Source of the DNA: Cedecea neteri | GTDB taxonomy: Bacteria > Pseudomonadota > Gammaproteobacteria > Enterobacterales > Enterobacteriaceae | Assembly (NCBI RefSeq): GCF_000758325.1 | Contig: NZ_CP009459.1 | Location: forward strand, 1,426,001-1,490,000 | Length of the DNA: 64,000 nucleotides | Direction: 5' to 3' | Shown: one piece after another, positions 26,281-37,050 of the stretch | Layout: every line of letters begins with the position of its first letter | How positions within the stretch are numbered: position 1 is the first letter of the stretch | Notes under the pieces: generated by a model | The model's input: only the letters and a program-made list of their open reading frames with translations | What the model was told of the DNA's origin: nothing | Databases searched by the model: none | Translations under genes and position numbers: made by a program

Positions 26281-27273
26281 TTATGCACTCTGATTGTGAC
26301 GGGTACGGTATTTGTCGATCAGCACCGCTATGATGATCACCGCCCCTTTGATCACCAATTGCCAGAAATAGGAGACGCCCATCAGCGTCATGCCGTTGTT
26401 GAGCGTGGCGATAATCAGCGCCCCCACCAGCGTGCCGGTGATGGTACCAATCCCGCCCACGAAGCTGGTTCCGCCGAGGATAACGGCGGCGATGGCGTCC
26501 AGCTCATAGCCCACGCCGAGGTTACCGTTGGCGCTGTAAAGCCGTGACGCACTCATGATGCCGCCCAGGCCGGAAAGCAGCCCGCTCATGCCGTACACGA
26601 ACAGCAGCACCATCCACACTTTGATACCGGTCAGGCGTGCCGCCTGCATGTTGCCACCCACCGCGTAGATATGAACGCCCAGCGTGGTGCGGCGCAGAAT
26701 GAACCAGCACACCGCAATCACCAGCAGGGCGATAACCACCAGCCACGGCACCGGGCCGAGATAGGCGTTACCAATCCACTCAAAGTTAATGTTGGAGTTA
26801 ATCACCGTCGTGCCGTCGGCCAGCAGATACGCCGCACCGCGCAGCGCGGTATAGGTGCCAAGCGTGACGATAAACGGCGGTAGCCCCGCCCAGGCGACCA
26901 GCATGCCGTTAAACAGCCCCAGCCCGGTGCCCATCAGCAGCGCCGCCGGAATCGACAGGCCTTCCCAGCCAGGCATTAGCGACACCACCATCGCCGTGAC
27001 GGCGGTGGTGCCTAAGATGGAGCCAACGGACAAATCGATGCCGCCGGTCAAAATAATGAAGGTCATCCCCGCCGCCAGCACGATATTAATGGACGACTGC
27101 CGGGCGATATTGAGCAGGTTAGATTCGGTGAAGAAGTTAGGCGCTACAAAGCCAAATACGGCGATGATCAGCACCAGAATCGGCAAAATGCCGACGGTTT
27201 GCATCAAATCGCCGAACAGGGCTTTTTTGAGCGAGGCGGATTTTGCCACCGGTTGCGTGCCTGAGTTAGTCAT
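26281..27273 (-). CDS. Ribose-type ABC transporter permease
   Basis: The 330-residue product has eight to ten hydrophobic helices and the RbsC/AraH family signatures [15 protein letters not shown] and [37 protein letters not shown]-like and [16 protein letters not shown] blocks are also present. Its ATG lies eight bases before the ATPase stop, so the two are translationally coupled. The binding-protein gene follows after 35 bp. Confidence 0.93.
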   Translation of the reverse strand: MTNSGTQPVAKSASLKKALFGDLMQTVGILPILVLIIAVFGFVAPNFFTESNLLNIARQSSINIVLAAGMTFIILTGGIDLSVGSILGTTAVTAMVVSLMPGWEGLSIPAALLMGTGLGLFNGMLVAWAGLPPFIVTLGTYTALRGAAYLLADGTTVINSNINFEWIGNAYLGPVPWLVVIALLVIAVCWFILRRTTLGVHIYAVGGNMQAARLTGIKVWMVLLFVYGMSGLLSGLGGIMSASRLYSANGNLGVGYELDAIAAVILGGTSFVGGIGTITGTLVGALIIATLNNGMTLMGVSYFWQLVIKGAVIIIAVLIDKYRTRHNQSA

Positions 27274-28789
27274 GGTGAACCTCTTTCTTATGGGCCTCGG
27301 TCACGCCGGTAGCCAGGGTCATAATATTTTCTTGCGTAATGTCGTGACGCAGCAGCTCGCCGGCAATGCTGCCTTCGCGCATGACGTACACCCGGTCGCT
27401 CATGCCCACCACTTCGGGCAGCTCGCTGGAAATCATTAAAATGGCCACGCCCTGGCGGGCCAGCTGGTTCATGATGCGGTAAATCTCGCTTTTAGCGCCC
27501 ACGTCCACGCCGCGCGTTGGCTCGTCGAGGATCAGGATGCGCGGGCCAATGGCAACCCAGCGGGAAATCAGCAGTTTTTGCTGGTTGCCGCCGGAAAGAC
27601 CCCCGGCACGAACCTGCGCGTGAGGAACGCGAATATTCAGCAGGCTGATGGCGTCGTCTGAAATGGTCTGGGCTTTTTTGCGGTCGAGCATGCCGAAGTG
27701 GGCGTCACGCTCCAGCGTGGCCATGGTGATGTTGTCCTGCGCGGCCAGCTCAAGGAACAGCCCCTGTTCTTTGCGGTTTTCGGTCAGGAAGCCAATGCCG
27801 TGCTGAATCGCCTCGCGGGGGGAATGCAACGTCACCGGCTCGCCGTCGATCTCAATCGTTCCGCCCGTAGGTTTGCGCACGCCGAAGATCAGCTGCGCCA
27901 GCTCTGAACGCCCCGCACCAACCAGGCCAGCCAGGCCGACTATTTCCCCGGAACGTACATGCAGGCTGACGGGCTGCACTTTGCCGTTGTCCGTCATGTG
28001 ATGCACGTTCAGGCGAGGGCTGCCCAGCGGGATATCACGCTCTTTGTTAAACAGGTCGCTGAGGGGGCGGCCCACCATCATTTTCACCAGCTCGCTGGCG
28101 TTGAGGTTTTCGCGTGTCAGGCTGCCGACGTACTGGCCGTCGCGCAGCACGCTGACCCGGTCAGACAGCTCATAGATTTCCGCCATGCGGTGGCTGATGT
28201 AGATAATCGCCATGCCTTCATCACGCAGGCGGAAAATCAGCTCAAACAGGCGATGCGTTTCGCGGGAGGAGAGGGCGGCGGTGGGTTCATCCATCACCAG
28301 AATGCGGCTGTTGCGCTGCAGCGCACGGGCAATCTCAACCTGCTGCTGCTCGGCAATGGTGAGCTTCATGACGAGATCGGTGGCTTTGAACTGCGCCCCG
28401 AGGCGGTCAATCACCGCCTGCGCCTGCTGCACCATCTCTTTACGCTGCACCAGGCCGCCGCGCGCCAGTTCGCTGCCGAGGAAAATGTTCTCCGCCACGG
28501 TAAGGTTTGGCGCGAGCTGCATTTCCTGGTAAATCAGCGTGATGCCCGCGTTGAGGGCATCTTTCGGGCCTTTGATGGCGTACGGCTCACCGTCAATCAG
28601 CACTTCGCCGCTGGTGGCGATGTAAGCCCCGGCGAGGATCTTCATCAGGGTACTTTTGCCCGCGCCGTTCTCGCCCATTAGCGCATGAATTTCACCGGGA
28701 AAGACCGTTAAATCGACGCCTTTTAGCGCATAAAATTTGCCAAACGACTTGGCAATATTGCGCATTTCCAGAATGGGGACTCTGCTCAT
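27266..28789 (-). CDS. Ribose-type ABC transporter ATP-binding protein (two ATPase domains)
   Basis: I take the ATG at 28789 ([27 protein letters not shown]), giving 507 residues, the usual RbsA/MglA size; an upstream in-frame start adds 13 residues without family similarity. Domain 1 has Walker [10 protein letters not shown], signature [14 protein letters not shown] in place of LSGGQ, and Walker [12 protein letters not shown]. Domain 2 has the degenerate P-loop [23 protein letters not shown] and [23 protein letters not shown]-like half-site is upstream at 28888-28903. First gene of the operon. Confidence 0.93.
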   Translation of the reverse strand: MSRVPILEMRNIAKSFGKFYALKGVDLTVFPGEIHALMGENGAGKSTLMKILAGAYIATSGEVLIDGEPYAIKGPKDALNAGITLIYQEMQLAPNLTVAENIFLGSELARGGLVQRKEMVQQAQAVIDRLGAQFKATDLVMKLTIAEQQQVEIARALQRNSRILVMDEPTAALSSRETHRLFELIFRLRDEGMAIIYISHRMAEIYELSDRVSVLRDGQYVGSLTRENLNASELVKMMVGRPLSDLFNKERDIPLGSPRLNVHHMTDNGKVQPVSLHVRSGEIVGLAGLVGAGRSELAQLIFGVRKPTGGTIEIDGEPVTLHSPREAIQHGIGFLTENRKEQGLFLELAAQDNITMATLERDAHFGMLDRKKAQTISDDAISLLNIRVPHAQVRAGGLSGGNQQKLLISRWVAIGPRILILDEPTRGVDVGAKSEIYRIMNQLARQGVAILMISSELPEVVGMSDRVYVMREGSIAGELLRHDITQENIMTLATGVTEAHKKEVHHD

Positions 28790-28887
28790 GGTGCGGCGCC
28801 TGTGGTGGTTATTTATAAGGCCAGTCAACCACGCGCCGGTAAATGCAAAATGTCAGCGGCCGTTCATATTTGTCATAGAGTTGAATA

Positions 28888-28903
28888 GTTAACCTGGATC
28901 ACA
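28888..28903 (-). promoter_or_regulatory. Candidate CRP site before the ribose-type ABC operon
   Basis: Minus strand TGTGATCCAGGTTAAC preceded by AA: the first half-site AATGTGATC is ideal, the second is poor. It lies about 100 bp before the ATPase ATG. The rest of the 28790-29115 gap holds a pair of palindromic elements. Confidence 0.35.
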
Positions 28904-28962
28904 TTCCCGGTGTGGAAATATTTATCAAAATCCGTGCAATGCTTAACTGGAGTGAATGTGTG

Positions 28963-29095
28963 ACCCTCACCCCGGCCCTCTCCCTGAAAGGGAGAGGGGG
29001 AAAGGCGGTGTGCAATGCTTTGACCTCACTCCACTTGGGGAGAGGTTACCCCTTTTTTCCCTCTCCCCTCTGGGGAGAGGGTCAGGGTGAGGGGG
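28963..29095. repeat. Palindromic element pair before the sensor kinase gene
   Basis: Full element at 28963-28999, a fragment CACTTGGGGAGAGGTT at about 29031-29046, and an inverted full element at 29059-29095. The open frame of the kinase can be extended through these repeats, which is an artefact of their codon-compatible sequence; the kinase starts after them. Confidence 0.8.
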
Positions 29096-29115
29096 AAAAC
29101 AACCACGGAGCCCCT

Positions 29116-31698
29116 ATGACACAGCCTCGCCCGTCCTTCTTCGCCAGCGCCCGTGGCCGCCTGCTGTTCTTCAACCTGCTGGTGGTGGCGGTCACGCTGA
29201 TGGTCTGCGGCGTGGCGGTGCTTGGCTTTGAACACGCCAGCCGCCTGCAGGAACAAGTACAGGGGCAAACGCTGCTCGACATGTCCGGCAGCATGGAGCT
29301 GGCGCGCGACACCTCCAACGTGGCAACGGCGGCGGTCAGGCTTTCTCAGGTTGTCGGCGCGCTGGAATACCAGAGCGAAGCAGAAAGCCTGAAACAGACC
29401 CAGCTTTCGCTGCAAAACTCGCTTTCTCATCTGGCTACCGCGCCGCTGGCCAGGCGTGAACCACAGCTGGTCAGCCGGATCATCGCCCGCAGCAACGAGC
29501 TGGAAAGCAGCGTCACCAACATGCTGGTGATGGGGCACCGTCGCCATCTGCAGCGCAACCTGCTGCTGAGCGCCCTGTACCAGAACCAGAGCTATCTTGA
29601 GCATTTGCAGGAGGTTAACGCGCGCGAAGGGCTGAACGTGCCGGATGCCGCGCTGCTGAAAGAGATGGATCGCCTGATCCTGGTGGCGATTCAGTCTTCC
29701 TCGCCGAGGCCAGCGGTACGCCAGCTTAGCGAAGTGATGCAGCTCCTGCCCGAACGGGCGCCGTCGCCGCTGGCGGACAGCATTTTGCAGCAGTTCAGAA
29801 ACGGCCTGCACCAGCTGCCGCCGCTCTCTGCCCAGCTTGAGGAGAGCGATCTGGGCATCGCCTGGCACATGTACCACATCAAAGCGCTGGTGGCTTTTCT
29901 GAATCAGGACATCAACCTGTACGTGCAAAAAGTCGGGGAAGAATCCCGGCAGCGCAGCCAGCAAAGCCACCGGGATTTGCAGTCCATCATCGCCTTTATC
30001 GGCCTGTTTGCCCTGCTGGCGCTGGTGATCACCGGCTTTGCCGGGCTGTATATCTATCGCAACCTCGGCTCTAACTTAACGGCCATTTCCCAGGCGATGA
30101 CGCGGCTGGCGAAGGGTGAAAAAGAGGTCAGCGTGCCCGCGCAGCAGCGGCGTGATGAGCTGGGTGAACTGGCCAGAGCGTTTAACGTCTTTGCCCGCAA
30201 TACCGCGTCGCTGGAGCACACCTCGCGCCTGTTGAAAGAGAAAAGCACCCTGCTGGAAACCACCTTCCACGCCATGCGCGACGGCTTTGCGCTGTTCGAC
30301 AGCGAAGGTTTCCTGGTGGTGTGGAACCAGCAGTACCCGCTGCTGCTGGGGCTGGATCCGCAGCGCCTGCAGCGTGGCCAGCATTATCTCGGACTGCTCA
30401 AACAGGTCACGCCGCTGCAGGAACACATGCTCGGCAATCTCTCCCGGCCTTTACCAAAGCCGCAGGAACTGAGGCTGGCAGACGGCCGCACCATCGAGCT
30501 GCGCTTTAGCCCGGTGCCGGGGCGGGGCATGGTGAACGTGGTGCTGGAGCGCAGCGAGCGCAAGGCGCTGGAAGAGGCGCTGGTCCACAGTCAAAAAATG
30601 AAGGCGGTGGGGCAGCTCACCGGTGGCCTGGCGCACGACTTCAACAACCTGCTGGCGGTAATCATCGGCAGCCTGGAGCTGACCGCGACAGATTCGCCTG
30701 ATGCCGTGCGCATTCAACGTGCGCTGAAGGCCGCCGAGCGCGGCGCGCAGCTCACCCAGCGGCTGCTCGCTTTTTCCCGTAAGCAATCGCTTCATCCAAG
30801 GGCGGTGGCGATGAAAAGCCTGCTGGAAAACCTCGACCCGCTGATGCGCCATTCTTTACCTGCCCACCTCACGCTTAACATAGAAGCCCAGCAGCCCGCC
30901 TGGCCTGCGTGGATCGACGTCAACCAGCTGGAGAACGCGATCATCAACCTGGTGATGAACGCCAGGGACGCAATGGAAGGCCGCAGCGGTGAAATTAAGA
31001 TCCGTACCTGGAACCAGCGCGTGGTGCGCGGCGAAGGGCGCAAGCAGGATATGGTGGTGATTGAAGTGGCCGACACCGGCCACGGCATGACTGACGAAGT
31101 GAAAGCGCAGGTGTTTGAGCCGTTCTTCACCACCAAACAGACCGGCAGCGGCAGCGGACTGGGGCTGTCGATGGTGTATGGTTTTGTGCGCCAGTCCGGC
31201 GGGCGGGTGCAAATTGAAAGCGAGCCCGGCAAAGGGACTCGGGTCATATTGCAACTGCCTCGTGCATCTGCGGAGGTGCAGCCGGAGGCCTTGCCGCTGG
31301 CCGGTGAACAGGCTGATATTGCCGACCAGCTTGTGCTGGTGCTCGAAGACGAACCAGATGTGCGGCAGACGCTGTGCGAGCAGCTGCATGAGCTGGGATA
31401 TCTGACGCTGGAAGCCAGCGACAGCCAGCAGGCGCTGGCGCTAATGGCGGAGGTGCCGGACATCAGCCTCGCGATCAGCGACCTGATGCTGCCCGGGGAG
31501 CTAAGCGGCGCGGATGTGTTGCAGCAGGCTCGCCACCACCACCCTCACCTGGATTTGCTGCTGATCAGCGGGCAGGACCTTCGCCGCAGCGAACAGCACC
31601 TGCCCGACGTGGAGCTGCTGCGCAAGCCGTTTACCCGAGTGCAGCTTGCTGAGGCGCTACGTAAAGCGCGGGCAGGAAACAGGCGCGGGCAAGCGTAG
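29116..31698 (+). CDS. Hybrid sensor histidine kinase with HAMP, PAS and receiver domains
   Basis: From the ATG at 29116 (CGGAG upstream) the product is 860 residues. Order: transmembrane helix (about 15-37), a helical periplasmic sensor of about 250 residues, second helix (about 292-318), HAMP, a short coiled coil, PAS-like domain (about 390-480), HisKA with phospho-His507 ([16 protein letters not shown]), HATPase with [18 protein letters not shown] and [13 protein letters not shown], and a C-terminal receiver with acidic E-D-E at 744-746 and Asp789 (ISDLMLPGE). There is no HPt domain, so phosphate flow to the separate response regulator (21505-22239) would be direct or need another protein. 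Adjacent to a sugar ABC operon read divergently. Its last 68 bases overlap alsK. Confidence 0.93.
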   Translation: MTQPRPSFFASARGRLLFFNLLVVAVTLMVCGVAVLGFEHASRLQEQVQGQTLLDMSGSMELARDTSNVATAAVRLSQVVGALEYQSEAESLKQTQLSLQNSLSHLATAPLARREPQLVSRIIARSNELESSVTNMLVMGHRRHLQRNLLLSALYQNQSYLEHLQEVNAREGLNVPDAALLKEMDRLILVAIQSSSPRPAVRQLSEVMQLLPERAPSPLADSILQQFRNGLHQLPPLSAQLEESDLGIAWHMYHIKALVAFLNQDINLYVQKVGEESRQRSQQSHRDLQSIIAFIGLFALLALVITGFAGLYIYRNLGSNLTAISQAMTRLAKGEKEVSVPAQQRRDELGELARAFNVFARNTASLEHTSRLLKEKSTLLETTFHAMRDGFALFDSEGFLVVWNQQYPLLLGLDPQRLQRGQHYLGLLKQVTPLQEHMLGNLSRPLPKPQELRLADGRTIELRFSPVPGRGMVNVVLERSERKALEEALVHSQKMKAVGQLTGGLAHDFNNLLAVIIGSLELTATDSPDAVRIQRALKAAERGAQLTQRLLAFSRKQSLHPRAVAMKSLLENLDPLMRHSLPAHLTLNIEAQQPAWPAWIDVNQLENAIINLVMNARDAMEGRSGEIKIRTWNQRVVRGEGRKQDMVVIEVADTGHGMTDEVKAQVFEPFFTTKQTGSGSGLGLSMVYGFVRQSGGRVQIESEPGKGTRVILQLPRASAEVQPEALPLAGEQADIADQLVLVLEDEPDVRQTLCEQLHELGYLTLEASDSQQALALMAEVPDISLAISDLMLPGELSGADVLQQARHHHPHLDLLLISGQDLRRSEQHLPDVELLRKPFTRVQLAEALRKARAGNRRGQA

Positions 31699-32575
31699 CC
31701 GCCCCCTGAGCGCCGTTGAAGGCCGAGGAAGACGCGTCGATAAAGCGCACGGCATCGTGCGGCAAAGGGCGACGCAGATAGCGTTTCGTCTGTGCCACCA
31801 GCGCCTCACGCGGGAAATCGGCCATGTCCATCACCCCGCCGCCGAGGATCACCGCATCCGGGTCGAACAGGTTGATGCTGGTGGCGATGGCCCGCGCCGC
31901 GTGGTCGAGAAGGGCAGCGACAAACGGTTCCTGCGCTGCAAAGGTAAATAGCTCGCCAATCTCATACGTTTTCGGGCTGGCGTCGTACCAGCGTTTCAGG
32001 GCAATCCCCGAGCACACTGTCTCCAGGCAGCCCGCGTTCCCGCAGCCGCAGGTCAGGTGCATATCGCCCTGCGGAATATGGCCCAGTTCCCCGGCAACCC
32101 CGTGAGCGCCGGTCCAGGGCGCGCCGTTCAGCCAGACGGCAAAGCCCATGCCGGTGCCGAGATAAGCCCCGAGCACCTGCTGATGCTGCAGGCCGTTTTG
32201 CGCGACGTCGAAAGAGAGCTGCAGGTTTACATCCCGAGAAAACTCAACCGGGCAGCCGATCGCATCCTCCAGCTTGCCTGCCAGCTCGTTCAGTTCCAGC
32301 GCGGAAAGTGGCAAATTTGGGGTGGAGATGATCGTGCGCTTGTCTTTGCCCACCAGCGCCGGAAACCCCATCACCATGCCGCGGCAGCGGGCGTGAAAGC
32401 GATCTAACCGATCGTTTAACAGGTGCGCGATCCCGCAGACCACGCCACCAGTGATAATCTCTGCCGTGCGCTGTTTTTCACAGTGCAGCACCGTGCCGGA
32501 CTCGTCCTGCAAGCACAGGCGGATATGGGTGGCGCCCATATCCACTCCGGCCACCACGTTAAGCGGTTTTGGCAT
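31631..32575 (-). CDS. alsK: D-allose kinase AlsK
   Basis: A 314-residue ROK-family sugar kinase. The N-terminal phosphate loop [16 protein letters not shown], the zinc-binding cluster [15 protein letters not shown] preceded by GELGHIP and the adenosine motif [10 protein letters not shown] are intact. It phosphorylates D-allose at C6 before isomerisation by RpiB. Last gene of the als operon; its ATG lies inside the end of alsE. The 3' end runs 68 bases into the convergent sensor kinase gene, an unusually long tail-to-tail overlap. Confidence 0.95.
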   Translation of the reverse strand: MPKPLNVVAGVDMGATHIRLCLQDESGTVLHCEKQRTAEIITGGVVCGIAHLLNDRLDRFHARCRGMVMGFPALVGKDKRTIISTPNLPLSALELNELAGKLEDAIGCPVEFSRDVNLQLSFDVAQNGLQHQQVLGAYLGTGMGFAVWLNGAPWTGAHGVAGELGHIPQGDMHLTCGCGNAGCLETVCSGIALKRWYDASPKTYEIGELFTFAAQEPFVAALLDHAARAIATSINLFDPDAVILGGGVMDMADFPREALVAQTKRYLRRPLPHDAVRFIDASSSAFNGAQGAATLARACFLPALYVAPQQAALG

Positions 32576-33254
32576 GGGGCATAACCTCGTCTTTGGCCGC
32601 CAGGATCTGCTCGCTCATCACCTGCCAGGCCTCGTCGATATCCCGGGCGTGGTTAAACAGCCCGGAAGTGCCGACGATAAACACATCTGCCCCGGCGGCC
32701 ATGAGTCGTTCATAGGTTGCCGCGTTGCAGGAACCGTCAATTTCAATCTCGTAGCTTAGCCCTTCGCGCTCGCGCCAGGCTTTCAGCTCGGCCACTTTTT
32801 CCAGCATTTCCGGGATAAAGGGCTGGCCGGCAAACCCTGGGTCAACGGTCATTACCGTCACCTTGTCTGCCTTATGAATGTAGTACTTCATCGCCTCGAC
32901 CGGCGTTTCCGGGTTCAAAATCAGGCCAACTTTCATGCCGTGGCGGCGGATTTCTTCGATGAGGCGGAAGGCCTGGCCGTTAATGGTTTCCGGGTGCAGG
33001 GTGATAATGTCCGCTCCGGCTTCCGCCAGCGGGACAATGTAATCCTGCGGGCGGGTGACCATTAAGTGGCAGTCCAGCGGCTTGCTGGCAAGCTTCCTGA
33101 CCTGGCCGACGAAGAACGGGGACAGCGTCAGGTTCGGCACAAAGTGACCGTCCATAATGTCGATATGGAAGTAGTCCGCGTGCAGGTCGATAAACGCAAT
33201 CTGTTCCTGGAATTTTGCCAGATCCATGCACATCAAAGAGGGGGAAATTTTCAT
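32559..33254 (-). CDS. alsE: D-allulose-6-phosphate 3-epimerase AlsE
   Basis: The 231-residue TIM-barrel enzyme has the ribulose-phosphate 3-epimerase family pattern: [12 protein letters not shown] at the start, [22 protein letters not shown] (metal-binding His and Asp), [13 protein letters not shown] and EIDGSC near the second catalytic Asp. Same length as E. coli AlsE. It converts D-allulose-6-phosphate to fructose-6-phosphate, the last step of the allose pathway. It overlaps alsK by 17 bases and follows alsC after 61 bp. Confidence 0.96.
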   Translation of the reverse strand: MKISPSLMCMDLAKFQEQIAFIDLHADYFHIDIMDGHFVPNLTLSPFFVGQVRKLASKPLDCHLMVTRPQDYIVPLAEAGADIITLHPETINGQAFRLIEEIRRHGMKVGLILNPETPVEAMKYYIHKADKVTVMTVDPGFAGQPFIPEMLEKVAELKAWREREGLSYEIEIDGSCNAATYERLMAAGADVFIVGTSGLFNHARDIDEAWQVMSEQILAAKDEVMPHAKTA

Positions 33255-33315
33255 TACAAGCTCCTGTAAATCTATGGATTTCTGACAGCGGGTGCGGCCA
33301 ACGCATCTGCCGTTC

Positions 33316-34296
33316 TTATTTACTGATTAACCGATCCAGGGCTACTGCGGCGATGATCAGCCCGCCCATTACCACCAGCTGGTAATAGGTTTGTACCTGG
33401 AGAATATTGAGCCCGTTGTTGATGGTGCCGATGATCAGGCCACCAATCACCACCGAGAAAATCCGGCCCTTGCCGCCGAAGAAGCTGGTGCCGCCGATGA
33501 TGGCGCTGGCGATGGCGTAGGTTTCAAACCCCATGCCTGCCAGCGGCTCTGCGGCACCAAGGCGGGCGGTTGAGACCACACCCGCCAGCCCCGCGCAGAT
33601 ACCGGAGATGATGAACACCACCAGCATGTGGAACTTCACGTCGATGCCGGAGTAGAACGCCGAGTTCTTATTGCCGCCGAGGGCGTAAATATTGCGGCCC
33701 AGGCGCGTGCGGGTGGTCAGGAACCACAGTATCCCGGCGACAATCAGCGAGAAGATCACCGGCACCGGAATGCCGAGCGGCGTGGCGGCGAAGAAGTTCA
33801 CGAAGTCGAACGAGAAGCCGTACACCGAGTTGGCGTCAGAGATAACCAGCGTGATGCCACGGAAGATGGCGTTGGTACCGAGAGTGATGATGAACGGATG
33901 CAGCCCCGTCCAGTTCACCAGGCAGCCGTTAATCGCCCCGAGCAGCCCGCCGACAATCACGCCGCCAATCAGCGCCGCAAGGAACGGATCGACGCCCGCC
34001 AGCATCAGTTTGGCGGTGACCATGCCGGAAAGCGCCAGAATCGCGCCCACCGACAGGTCAATCCCCGCCACCAGAATGGCGAAGAACTCCCCCATGCCGA
34101 TAAGCACCGTCACCGAGCTTTGCACAAAGATGGCGCTGATGTTGCTGGCCGTCAGGAAGTACTCAGCGGAGAGCGTGCCGAAGATGGCGACGATAATCGC
34201 GAGGATGAAGAAGGTGCCGTATTTGTCCCAAAACTGGGCGAAATTGAACGGTTTTTTCTCGCTTTCTTCGCGTTTCATTCTTGTGGTAATGCCCAT
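33316..34296 (-). CDS. alsC: D-allose ABC transporter permease AlsC
   Basis: A 326-residue membrane protein with about ten helices. The family signatures ILVAGIDLSVGAILALSGM and IIGGTSFFGGKGRIFSVVIGGLIIGTI are clear. It starts 21 bases inside the end of alsA, so the two are translationally coupled. With AlsA and AlsB it forms the allose importer in the inner membrane. It resembles the permease at 26281-27273 but is clearly a separate paralogue. Confidence 0.96.
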   Translation of the reverse strand: MGITTRMKREESEKKPFNFAQFWDKYGTFFILAIIVAIFGTLSAEYFLTASNISAIFVQSSVTVLIGMGEFFAILVAGIDLSVGAILALSGMVTAKLMLAGVDPFLAALIGGVIVGGLLGAINGCLVNWTGLHPFIITLGTNAIFRGITLVISDANSVYGFSFDFVNFFAATPLGIPVPVIFSLIVAGILWFLTTRTRLGRNIYALGGNKNSAFYSGIDVKFHMLVVFIISGICAGLAGVVSTARLGAAEPLAGMGFETYAIASAIIGGTSFFGGKGRIFSVVIGGLIIGTINNGLNILQVQTYYQLVVMGGLIIAAVALDRLISK

Positions 34297-35807
34297 GCCA
34301 TAATCTCCTCTTCGCTGATATCGTCGCGATTGGTCAGGATTTGCGTCAGTCGCCCTTCGCAGAACACGGCAATGCGGTCGCAGACGGCGATAATTTCGGG
34401 AAGCTCAGACGACACCATCAGGATGACTTTTCCGTCATCCGCCAGCTGGCGCATCACTTTGTAGATTTCGGCCTTCGCGCCGACGTCGATGCCGCGGGTA
34501 GGCTCATCGAAAATGATCACTTCCGGGTTGCAGCACAGCCACTTAGAAATCAGCACCTTCTGCTGATTGCCGCCGGAAAGCTCGGTAATGTTCTGGTCCA
34601 CGCTGTGGCACTTCAGCGCCAGTAGCTGGCGCTGGGCTTCGGCGGTCTGGCGCTCCTCGGTCTCGTTAAACAGGCCCATGGCGCCTTTGTAACCGCCGCG
34701 CTTGAGGCTCTGACTGACGGCCATGTTCTGCGCGATAGAGAAGTTGGCGAAGAAGCCGTTATCGCGGCGGCTTTCGGTGATGTAGCCCATGCCTTTTTTC
34801 AGCGCGTCCATCGGTGAGCTGGGCGAGATATTTGTGCCGTTAAGCAGAATCTCCCCGGCTGAGCGTTTGTCCACGCCGAACAGGCAGTCCATCAGCTCGG
34901 TGCGCCCGGAGCCGACGAGGCCGGAGAAGCCCAGGATCTCGCCCCGGTTAACGCTGAACGAAATGTTCTTCACTTTTTTGCGGTCGCGGCTGCTGACGTT
35001 TTTCACTTCAAACACCACGTCAGGCTCCACGTTGCCAGCGCTCTCTTTCATTGCGCTAAAGCGGTTTTGCAGCTCGCGGCCCACCATCAGGCGCACAATA
35101 TCGTCGTTGGAGACGTCGCTGACCAGGCCGCTGCAGACGCTGCTGCCGTCTTTCATGACCGTGTAGCGGTCGCAGATGCGGCGGATTTCGGCGAGCTTGT
35201 GGGAGATGTACACCATCGCCGTGCCTTCTTTCCGCAGTTGGTTCATGATGAGAAAAAGATAATCCACTTCTTTATTGGTTAAAGAAGAGGTGGGCTCATC
35301 CATAATAATGACTTTGGCGTCCAGCATTAATGTTTTGGCAATTTCTAACATTTGCTTGTGACTGATGGATAAATTACCCACCTTTTCATCGAGATCCACT
35401 TTTAAGCCGACACGTAAAAGCATCATCGCCGCGCGAATACGCATCTCTTTCCAGTCAACAATATTAATCCCGAAGACTTTTTTAGTGGTATGACGGCCAA
35501 TATAGAGATTTTCTAAAACTGTTAATTCATCAATGACGCTGAGTTCTTGATAAATAATCCCAATGCCGAGCTGCGCCGCTAATTTATGATCAAGCTTTTC
35601 ATAATTAACATTATTAATCGTAATGGTGCCTTTGGTCGGTTCGTGAATACCCGACAAGACTTTCATTAGGGTTGATTTACCTGCACCGTTTTCCCCGAGC
35701 AGCGCATGAATTTCGCCGGGAAATATTGTTAAATCAACCGATTTTAATGCGTGAACCGGACCAAAGGATTTGCCGATCCCCGCCATTGCAATGTATGGCG
35801 TGACCAT
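34275..35807 (-). CDS. alsA: D-allose ABC transporter ATP-binding protein AlsA
   Basis: Start chosen at the ATG 35807 (GAGGCTC ribosome-binding site), giving 510 residues like E. coli AlsA; the frame reaches four codons further. Two ATPase domains: Walker [10 protein letters not shown], signature LSISHKQMLEIAKTL, Walker B VIIMDEPTSSL; second domain with [23 protein letters not shown] and VIIFDEPTRGIDVGAKAEIY. The distance to alsB (252 bp) is filled by palindromic elements, unlike the compact als gene order downstream. Confidence 0.96.
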   Translation of the reverse strand: MVTPYIAMAGIGKSFGPVHALKSVDLTIFPGEIHALLGENGAGKSTLMKVLSGIHEPTKGTITINNVNYEKLDHKLAAQLGIGIIYQELSVIDELTVLENLYIGRHTTKKVFGINIVDWKEMRIRAAMMLLRVGLKVDLDEKVGNLSISHKQMLEIAKTLMLDAKVIIMDEPTSSLTNKEVDYLFLIMNQLRKEGTAMVYISHKLAEIRRICDRYTVMKDGSSVCSGLVSDVSNDDIVRLMVGRELQNRFSAMKESAGNVEPDVVFEVKNVSSRDRKKVKNISFSVNRGEILGFSGLVGSGRTELMDCLFGVDKRSAGEILLNGTNISPSSPMDALKKGMGYITESRRDNGFFANFSIAQNMAVSQSLKRGGYKGAMGLFNETEERQTAEAQRQLLALKCHSVDQNITELSGGNQQKVLISKWLCCNPEVIIFDEPTRGIDVGAKAEIYKVMRQLADDGKVILMVSSELPEIIAVCDRIAVFCEGRLTQILTNRDDISEEEIMAWALPQE

Positions 35808-35838
35808 GACGAGCCTCAATCATTTTTAGCGAAGGTTT

Positions 35839-36039
35839 CCCCTCACCCTAACCCTCTCCCCACAGGGGAGAGGGGACGGTACCGAGCTGATGTTGATTTT
35901 CTCTCTCGTCCCGAAAGGGAGAGGGAATAACTGCTGCCACTGCTTTTCTTTTAGTACTCTTTTCGCACCTTTGCCTGCGGGTGCAGGCTACTCCTTCTTT
36001 CTCCCTCTCCCCTTTGGGGAGAGGGGCGGGGTGAGGGGA
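35839..36039. repeat. Palindromic element cluster between alsB and alsA
   Basis: Full element at 35839-35875, a partial stem (CTCTCTCGTCCCGAAAGGGAGAG region) at about 35900-35926, and an inverted full element at 36002-36039. Lying within an operon just after the binding-protein gene, the hairpins could protect the alsB transcript and explain higher binding-protein than ATPase levels. Confidence 0.8.
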
Positions 36040-36059
36040 TAAAGCCACTCAGACCTAAA

Positions 36060-36995
36060 CTATTTCGTCACTAACACCGAATCTACCAGGCTAAACTGCG
36101 GGGCCTTATCCAGCGCAATCACCTTGCCGGTTTTCGCCGCATCCACCAGCAGCTTCAGGCCTGTCGCGCCGATATCCGCCGGGTTCTGAGCCACGGTCGC
36201 GGTCATCTGCCCGTCAGCCACCATCTTGCGGGCTTCCGGGATACCATCGGTACCGACCACCAGAATTTTCCCGGTCTTCCCGGCGTTAGCTACCGCCTGA
36301 GCGGCGCCCATTGCCATCGTGTCGTTGGCGCAGTAGAAGGCTTTCAGGTTCGGGTTACGCTGCAGCACGTTGGTGGCCACATCGAGCGCCTTGATGCGGT
36401 CCCAGTCGGCGGGCTGGCTGGCAACCAGTTTAATCTGGCTGGCTTTCTTAAAGGCGTCGCTGGCGCCTACGCGGCGGGCTTCGCCAGAAGCGTTCCCCGC
36501 TTTGCCTTCGATGATGGCGACGTCGCCACCTGCGGCACCGAGTTTATCGATGATGAAGCCTGCGCCCTTCGTGCCGACCGCCACGTTATCGGTGGTGACA
36601 AAGGCTTCGACGTTGCCGCCGGCTTTTTTCAGGTTATCCATATCGATTTTTTCATCGAGGTTGACCAGGTAAATGCCTTTTTTCCAGGCATTAGCCACCG
36701 GCACCACGAGGTTGACCGAGGAGAGCGGCGCAAAAGCGATGCCTTTGTATTTCTTATTAGTTAAATCTTCAAAAAGCTGTAATTGCGACTGGAAATCCCC
36801 TTCCGAAGGAGAAGCAAAAATATCTACGCTGACGCCCAGCGTTTTGGCTTCATCTTCAATACCTTTTTTCATATCCACCCAATAAGGGTTGGATAATGTT
36901 TTTAATACCACCGCATAATCGGCAGCCGCAAAAGCGCTGGTGGATAACATCAGGCCCATAGCCGCGCCGCTGAATATTTTCAGATATTTATTCAT
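36060..36995 (-). CDS. alsB: D-allose-binding periplasmic protein AlsB
   Basis: The 311-residue protein has a signal peptide (GAAMGLMLSTSAFA, cleavage before ADYAV) and the RbsB-like fold: AVVLKTLSNPYWVDMKKGIEDEA, GIAFAPLSSVNLV, YCANDTMAMGAAQAVANAGK. Length equals E. coli AlsB. It binds D-allose in the periplasm and delivers it to AlsAC. It follows the alsR gene after 55 bp and a hairpin, so both may be on one transcript. Confidence 0.96.
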   Translation of the reverse strand: MNKYLKIFSGAAMGLMLSTSAFAAADYAVVLKTLSNPYWVDMKKGIEDEAKTLGVSVDIFASPSEGDFQSQLQLFEDLTNKKYKGIAFAPLSSVNLVVPVANAWKKGIYLVNLDEKIDMDNLKKAGGNVEAFVTTDNVAVGTKGAGFIIDKLGAAGGDVAIIEGKAGNASGEARRVGASDAFKKASQIKLVASQPADWDRIKALDVATNVLQRNPNLKAFYCANDTMAMGAAQAVANAGKTGKILVVGTDGIPEARKMVADGQMTATVAQNPADIGATGLKLLVDAAKTGKVIALDKAPQFSLVDSVLVTK

Positions 36996-37024
36996 AATAA
37001 TATTCTCAGTGTAGGGTACAGTCA

Positions 37025-37044
37025 GATCCCGCTGAGGCGGGATC
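37025..37044. terminator. Hairpin between alsR and alsB
   Basis: GATCCCGC/GCGGGATC with a TGAG loop. The T run lies on the plus-strand side, whereas both flanking genes read on the minus strand, so it is more likely an intercistronic stabilising or attenuating hairpin than a full terminator. Confidence 0.55.
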
Positions 37045-37050
37045 TATTTT

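Noticed and set aside
28912-29115. Longer N-terminus for the hybrid kinase
   Set aside because: It would translate the palindromic repeats; the ATG at 29116 has its own ribosome-binding site and leads straight into the first membrane helix.
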